Of a stretch of 6,353 nucleotides of DNA, positions 5,433 through 6,353 are shown piece after piece (positions within the stretch are counted from its first letter, which is position 1; each line of letters starts with the position of its first letter). Source of the DNA: an uncultured Intrasporangium sp. (GTDB taxonomy: Bacteria; Actinomycetota; Actinomycetes; Actinomycetales; Dermatophilaceae); the NCBI GenBank assembly GCA_937873285.1, contig CALMNV010000251.1, positions 1 through 6,353 on the forward strand. Reading direction: 5' to 3'. The notes beneath the pieces were generated by a model. That model ran no database searches, had not been told where the DNA came from, and saw nothing but the letters and a program-made list of their open reading frames with translations. Made by a program: the position numbers and the translations under genes.

Positions 5433-6353
5433 TCAGCCGACCGCCTTCGCCCAGTTCTTGGTCACGTAGGCCTTGGCCGCGTCGATCTGCGCCGTGGTCG
5501 GGAACTTCGGTGAGCCGCTCACGGGGGGAAGGGCACTGAGAGCCGCCTTGTCGGCGGTGCCCGCCTTCTCCATGGCCGGCAGTCGGACCGGGCGAGCCTT
5601 GCCCTGCAGCCAGATGTTCTGGCCCTCGTCGGAGTAGAGGAACTCCTGCCACAGCCGTGCGGCCGCGGGGTGCGGGGCGCTCTTGCTGACCGACTGGGCG
5701 TAGAAGCTGGCGTACAGCGCATCGCTGGGCACGACGACCTTCCAGTCGACCTTGCCCTTCAGCTTCGTGGTCGCAGCCGCGTTGAGGTAGTCCCAGTCGA
5801 GCACGACCGGTGTCTGACCGCTCTCGATGGTGGCGGGAGAGGCCTGCACCGGGATGAGGTTCCCCGACTTCTTGAGCTTGCCGAAGAAGTCGACGCCGGG
5901 CGCGATGTCCCCGAGGCTGCCCCCGGAGGCCAGAGCGGCGGCATACACCGTCGCAAAGGCGGCACCGGCCTTCGTCGGGTCCCCGTTGAGGGCCACCTTG
6001 CCGGCGTATGCCGGCTTGGCCAGGTCGGCGATGGAGGCCGGTGCCGGGGCCTTGGCCGCGTCGTAGCCGATCGACATGTAGCCGCCGTAGTCGTAGACCC
6101 ACAGGCCGCTCGGCTCCTTCTGGTCAGCCGGGATCTCCTGCCACGTCGCGACCTGGTACGGCGCCAGCAGTCCCTCGGCGGCCGCGCTCTGCGCGAAGGC
6201 GGGACCCATGTCGAGCACGTCCGGCGCCCGGTCCTGGCCCTTGAGGGTCTTGACGGCGTTGATCTCGTCCTGGCTGGAGCCGTTCGGGTTGGCGCTGACC
6301 ACCTTGATGCCGTACTTCGCCTGGAACGCCTTGATCATGGCGCCATAGTTCGC
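5433..6353 (-). CDS. ABC transporter substrate-binding protein, N-terminus outside window (partial)
   Basis: The extracytoplasmic receptor of the importer. The 306 visible residues begin ANYGAMIKAFQAKYGIKV, which in this family lies just after the signal peptide and first strand, so perhaps 40-50 residues, including any lipoprotein signal with its cysteine, lie past the right edge. Family-like segments follow: SANPNGSSQDEINAV (ligand-loop region), APDVLDMGPAFAQSAAAEGL, a hinge-like YDYGGYMSIGYD, and GQTPVVLDWDYLNAA. Near the end SDEGQNIWLQGKARPVRLP resembles the C-lobe of type 2 periplasmic binding proteins for Fe(III), polyamines and 2-aminoethylphosphonate. Related actinobacterial proteins are, as I recall, annotated as 2-aminoethylphosphonate-binding, but that name is itself mostly by homology. 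It is the first visible gene of the operon; promoter and true start are not in the window. The frame is open from the edge, with its TGA at 5435-5433. Confidence 0.9.
   Translation of the reverse strand, partial: ANYGAMIKAFQAKYGIKVVSANPNGSSQDEINAVKTLKGQDRAPDVLDMGPAFAQSAAAEGLLAPYQVATWQEIPADQKEPSGLWVYDYGGYMSIGYDAAKAPAPASIADLAKPAYAGKVALNGDPTKAGAAFATVYAAALASGGSLGDIAPGVDFFGKLKKSGNLIPVQASPATIESGQTPVVLDWDYLNAAATTKLKGKVDWKVVVPSDALYASFYAQSVSKSAPHPAAARLWQEFLYSDEGQNIWLQGKARPVRLPAMEKAGTADKAALSALPPVSGSPKFPTTAQIDAAKAYVTKNWAKAVG

Noticed and set aside
4450..5469. Plus-strand open frame of 339 codons opposite the first permease
   Set aside because: A mirror of a hydrophobic permease gene, giving a charged, low-complexity protein rich in Glu, Gly, Arg and His with no known fold.
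5431..6102. N-terminal extension of the first permease to 6102
   Set aside because: The extension is an alternative frame of the substrate-binding protein, is arginine/glycine-rich, and would give a 514-residue permease with no extra membrane segments.

Overview
The window is about 6.35 kb of very GC-rich DNA from a high-GC Gram-positive bacterium (Actinomycetota). The evidence is G/C-ending codons, GTG starts, stop/start overlaps between genes, and close family resemblance of the class II aldolase and the dodecin to mycobacterial and streptomycete proteins. A member of Micrococcales or Propionibacteriales is plausible, but I cannot fix the genus. All seven genes lie on the minus strand, so transcription runs from the right end of the window to the left. 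No RNA gene, CRISPR array or mobile element was seen.

Right and centre (6353 to 982) is one tightly packed transport operon. In transcription order it holds: an extracytoplasmic substrate-binding protein whose N-terminus lies outside the window; two inner-membrane permeases with EAA loops; a FbpC/PotA/PhnT-type ATPase with a C-terminal TOBE-like region; and a large calcineurin-like metallophosphoesterase. The junctions are a 2-nt gap, a 13-nt overlap (GTG start), a 4-nt ATGA overlap and a 4-nt GTGA overlap, so the phosphoesterase is built into the importer operon. The binding protein and permeases belong to the broad Fe(III)/spermidine/2-aminoethylphosphonate group. With a phosphoesterase as the last gene, uptake of an organophosphorus compound (2-aminoethylphosphonate or a phosphate ester) followed by cytoplasmic processing is the best working idea. 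Substrate assignment is inference, and no C-P bond-cleaving enzyme is present in the window.

Left (985 to 1) holds two housekeeping-type genes. A 68-residue dodecin (flavin-storage protein) is preceded by a candidate promoter whose -35 box overlaps the phosphoesterase stop codon, and is followed directly by a GC-rich stem-loop. After that comes the start of a class II fructose-bisphosphate aldolase (202 codons visible, 3' end outside the window) with a strong Shine-Dalgarno sequence. No gene-free stretch exceeds 100 bases.

The points most worth a second look are the coupling of a signal-less metallophosphoesterase to this importer and an apparent excess of the heptamer GGCATAC/GTATGCC (six copies, on both strands).
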